In this document: positions 61,741-64,000 of the stretch, one piece after another | Layout of the letters: each line of letters opens with the position of its first letter | How positions within the stretch are numbered: position 1 is the first letter of the stretch | Source of the DNA: Streptomyces sp. NBC_00425 | GTDB taxonomy: Bacteria > Actinomycetota > Actinomycetes > Streptomycetales > Streptomycetaceae | Direction of reading: 5' to 3' | Length of the DNA stretch: 64,000 nt | Assembly (NCBI RefSeq): GCF_036030735.1 | Contig: NZ_CP107928.1 | Location: 2,914,001-2,978,000 of the forward strand | Position numbers and translations under genes: made by a program | Notes under the pieces: generated by a model | The model's input: only the letters and a program-made list of their open reading frames with translations | The model's database searches: none | What the model was told of the DNA's origin: nothing

Positions 61741-62556
61741 TCAGTCGTGCCAGGCGCCGAAGTCCTCCAGCAGGCGCTGCAGGGGCTCGAAGACGCCGGG
61801 GGTGGCCGCGATCGCCAGATCACGTCCGGGGCGCTCTCCGGGCCGTCCGCCGGTCAGCGCACCCGCCTCCCGGGCGATCAGGTCGCCCGCCGCCAGGTCC
61901 CAGGGGTGCAGGCCGCGTTCGTAGTAGCCGTCGAGGCGGCCGGCGGCCACGTCGCACAGGTCCACGGCCGCCGATCCCCCGCGGCGGATGTCCCGCAGCA
62001 GGGGGATCAGCCGTTGCGCGACGTCGGCCTGGTGGGTGCGGACCTCGGTGACGTAGTTGAAGCCGGTGGAGATCAGCGCCTGGTCCAGGGGGGGCGTCGG
62101 CCGGCAGGTCAGGGTCCGCTCGTCGTCCCGGGCGTCGGTGACCCGGGCCCCGCCTCCGCGCACCGCGCGGTACGTCTCGCCGCGCATGGGGATCGCGACG
62201 ACCCCGACGACGGTCTCGCCGTCCTGTTCGGCGGCGATGGAGACGGCCCAGGTGGGGAGGCCGTACAGGTAGTTCACCGTGCCGTCGAGGGGGTCGATCA
62301 CCCAGCGGACGCCGCTGGTGCCCGCGCTGGCGGCGCCCTCCTCGCCGAGGAGGCCGTCGTGGGGGCGGTGTTCGGCGATCAGGGAGGTGATCAGTTTCTC
62401 GGCCGCGATGTCCATCTCGGTGACGACGTCGATCGGGCTCGACTTGGTGGCGGCGACCTCGAGGTCGGCCGGACGTCCGTCGCGCAGCAGCTCACCGGCG
62501 CGGCGGGCGGCCTCCTCGGCGAGTCGGAGCAGTTCCGTGTGCAGGGGGTCGGTCAC
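61741..62556 (-). CDS. Inositol monophosphatase family protein
   Basis: 271 residues from GTG 62556. Metal and substrate motifs are present: DVVTEMDIAAEKLI, GLLGEEGAA (GEE), WVIDPLDGTVNYLYGLP (D-P-L-D-G-T), and the late GLHPWDLAAGDLIAREAGALTG (W-D). Dephosphorylates inositol 1-phosphate, histidinol phosphate or a nucleotide substrate; the family cannot be split by sequence alone. The gene follows hemH by 8 bp on the same strand. Full length for the family. Confidence 0.93.
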   Translation of the reverse strand: MTDPLHTELLRLAEEAARRAGELLRDGRPADLEVAATKSSPIDVVTEMDIAAEKLITSLIAEHRPHDGLLGEEGAASAGTSGVRWVIDPLDGTVNYLYGLPTWAVSIAAEQDGETVVGVVAIPMRGETYRAVRGGGARVTDARDDERTLTCRPTPPLDQALISTGFNYVTEVRTHQADVAQRLIPLLRDIRRGGSAAVDLCDVAAGRLDGYYERGLHPWDLAAGDLIAREAGALTGGRPGERPGRDLAIAATPGVFEPLQRLLEDFGAWHD

Positions 62557-62564
62557 GCCGTTCC

Positions 62565-63692
62565 TCACGCGTAGGGGCTGTCGGCGCCCGCGGCGGCGGG
62601 CTTGGGGGCACGGGCGGGGCAGCAGCCGACCGGGCACAGGTCGTGGCTCGCCCCCAGGGCGCCCAGCGCGCAGGGGGTGACGTCCAGGCCGCTCTCCGCC
62701 GCGGCGCGTTCCAGGACCAGCTCGCGGATCGCGGCGGCGAAGCGCGGGTCGGCGCCCACGGTGGCCGAGCGGCGCACCGGCAGGCCGAGCTCCCGCGCCT
62801 TGGCCGTGGCCTCCGTGTCGAGGTCGTAGAGGACCTCCATGTGGTCGGAGACGAAGCCGATGGGGGCCATCACGACCGCCGGGGCGCCGGCCGCGTGCCG
62901 TTCCTCGAGGTGGTCGCAGATGTCCGGCTCCAGCCAGGGGATGTGCGGGGCGCCGGAGCGGGACTGGTAGACGAGCTGCCAGGGGTGGTCCACGCCGGTC
63001 CGCTCGCGGACGGCGTCGGCGACGAGCCGAGCGGTGTCCAGGTGCTGCTTCACGTACGCGCCGCCGTCGCCGTGCTCCTCGACGGGGCCTGAGGCGTCGG
63101 CGGCGGCGATCGGGATCGAGTGGGTCGAGAAGGCGAGGTGCGCGCCGTCGCGGACGTCCCCCGGGAGGTCGGCCAGCGACCGCAGCACGCCCTCGATCAC
63201 GGGCTCCACGAAACCGGGGTGGTTGAAGTAGTGCCGCAGCTTGTCGACCCGGGGCGGCTCCAGGCCCTCGGCCTCCAGCGTTGCCAGCGCGTCGGCGAGG
63301 TTCTCACGGTACTGGCGGCAGCCCGAGTACGAGGCGTAGGCGCTGGTGGTGAGCACGAGGACGCGCCGGCGGCCGTCGGCGACCATCTCGCGCAGGGTGT
63401 CCGTGAGGTACGGGGCCCAGTTGCGGTTGCCCCAGTAGACCGGCAGGTCCAGGCCGTGGCCGGCGAAGTCCTTGCGCAGGGCGTCCAGGAGGGCGCGGTT
63501 CTGGTCGTTGATGGGGCTGACCCCGCCGAACAGGAAGTAGTGCTGCCCGACTTCCTTGAGGCGTTCCTTGGGGATGCCGCGCCCGCGCGTCACGTTCTCC
63601 AGGAACGGAACCACGTCGTCCGGCCCTTCCGGGCCGCCGAAGGAGAGCAGGAGCAGGGCGTCGTAAGGGGTGGCATCGAGCGCGTCTCGCAT
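62565..63692 (-). CDS. hemH: Coproporphyrin ferrochelatase
   Basis: 375 residues from ATG 63692. Inserts iron into coproporphyrin III in the actinobacterial haem pathway. Characteristic segments: [74 protein letters not shown] (catalytic histidine) and [19 protein letters not shown] (E-x-x-x-D). The 2Fe-2S ligands of actinobacterial ferrochelatases are seen as a mid-protein cysteine ([10 protein letters not shown]) and the C-terminal CPVGCCPA. It should be named cpfC in current haem nomenclature. A possible iron box lies upstream in the divergent promoter. Confidence 0.96.
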   Translation of the reverse strand: MRDALDATPYDALLLLSFGGPEGPDDVVPFLENVTRGRGIPKERLKEVGQHYFLFGGVSPINDQNRALLDALRKDFAGHGLDLPVYWGNRNWAPYLTDTLREMVADGRRRVLVLTTSAYASYSGCRQYRENLADALATLEAEGLEPPRVDKLRHYFNHPGFVEPVIEGVLRSLADLPGDVRDGAHLAFSTHSIPIAAADASGPVEEHGDGGAYVKQHLDTARLVADAVRERTGVDHPWQLVYQSRSGAPHIPWLEPDICDHLEERHAAGAPAVVMAPIGFVSDHMEVLYDLDTEATAKARELGLPVRRSATVGADPRFAAAIRELVLERAAAESGLDVTPCALGALGASHDLCPVGCCPARAPKPAAAGADSPYA

Positions 63693-63772
63693 GGGTCGAT
63701 CCTGCCACCCGCCTCCGGCGGTCGCGGCAGGGCGGGGCGCCGGACGGGAGCGCGGCCGCCCGCCCGTATGCG

Positions 63773-63789
63773 TTAGGGTTGCCTAAGTT
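63773..63789. promoter_or_regulatory. Candidate iron-box (DmdR/IdeR) between hemH and the MFS gene
   Basis: TTAGGGTTGCCTAAGTT contains TTAGG...CCTAA and agrees with most positions of the actinobacterial iron-box consensus TTAGGTTAGGCTAACCTAA. It lies 81 bp upstream of hemH and 136 bp upstream of the MFS start. Plausible for an iron-dependent haem gene and a possible siderophore/haem transporter. Confidence 0.5.
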
Positions 63790-63924
63790 CGACAGCTGTA
63801 TGAGCTGCTTCACGCCTTACCGGTTCCGCCGGGATCCGGATGCCTGCCGAGTCCCTGCCGAACCGCCTCCCTCACGCCGCGCCGGCCTCGCACACGCGCG
63901 TGACCGGACCCCCGGAGACCCTTC

Positions 63925-64000
63925 GTGCCCAGCCCGTACCGCGCCCTGTTCACCGCTCCCGGCTCCAAGAGCTTCTCCGCCGCGGGGTTCGTCGGCAGGA
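63925..64000 (+). CDS. MFS transporter, N-terminus only (cut by window edge)
   Basis: GTG 63925 with GGAG 6-9 bp upstream opens a frame encoding MPSPYRALFTAPGSKSFSAAG, then FVGR, to the end of the window. Streptomyces MFS permeases often begin with YRALF-x-PG-x-x-F-x-x-AGF-x-GR, so this is probably one of them. Divergent from hemH. Only 25 residues are visible, so the substrate class cannot be judged. Confidence 0.65.
   Translation, partial: MPSPYRALFTAPGSKSFSAAGFVGR

Overview
This is a high-GC actinobacterial chromosome segment, almost certainly from a Streptomyces. The signs are very strong G/C third-position bias, many GTG starts, actinobacterial families (DUF3159, DUF3710, DUF3093, DUF4193, MmyB-like XRE regulators, ECF41 sigma factor) and the gene order hemH - inositol monophosphatase - cutRS - DUF4193 - DUF3093 - thioesterase - dut - DUF3710 - kdpDE, which I recall from Streptomyces coelicolor around SCO5859-SCO5871.

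The window has two halves. From about 44.6 kb to 64 kb lies compact core chromosome: an RNA methyltransferase, a KimA-like potassium permease, two TrkA (RCK) proteins, DUF3159, an OB-fold protein, KdpDE, DUF3710, dUTPase, a thioesterase, CutRS, inositol monophosphatase, coproporphyrin ferrochelatase and the start of an MFS gene. Potassium homeostasis is the theme at 46-55 kb, and no kdpFABC pump is present.

From about 1.3 kb to 44.6 kb lies an accessory island abutting the 3' end of the RNA methyltransferase gene. It looks like a tandem accretion of integrative modules. A roughly 300-370 bp composite repeat recurs at 2.6-2.95 kb, 8.26-8.63 kb, 22.73-22.93 kb (core lost) and, as one-sided copies, at 1.36-1.42 kb and 44.39-44.66 kb. 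Its centre is a 32 bp core identical to the 3' end of the methyltransferase coding sequence, and each core copy rebuilds an in-frame methyltransferase C-terminus. The flanking arms carry paired GAGCGTC motifs and a CAGAG box at a fixed distance. I found no integrase gene.

The repeats divide the island into four modules. Module 0 (1.4-2.6 kb) has a Doc-like toxin-antitoxin pair. Module 1 (2.9-8.3 kb) has a large NACHT-HEAT protein, probably an immune NTPase, plus P450 and phosphatase relics. Module 2 (8.6-22.7 kb) has a Tat-exported molybdenum aldehyde oxidoreductase operon and a cluster of short-chain dehydrogenases, a zinc alcohol dehydrogenase, a hydrolase, a cupin and an MFS pump under a divergent XRE regulator. 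Module 3 (22.9-44.4 kb) holds a transposon graveyard (IS5, ISL3 and IS701 remnants), a MerR regulator, an AtaL-like protein, an ECF41 sigma factor with an SDR, a GntR-ABC exporter operon, a GT-C-like membrane protein, broken oxidoreductase genes, TetR/XRE regulators and another SDR.

The left edge (1-1.1 kb) is the end of an FtsX-type ABC permease gene.
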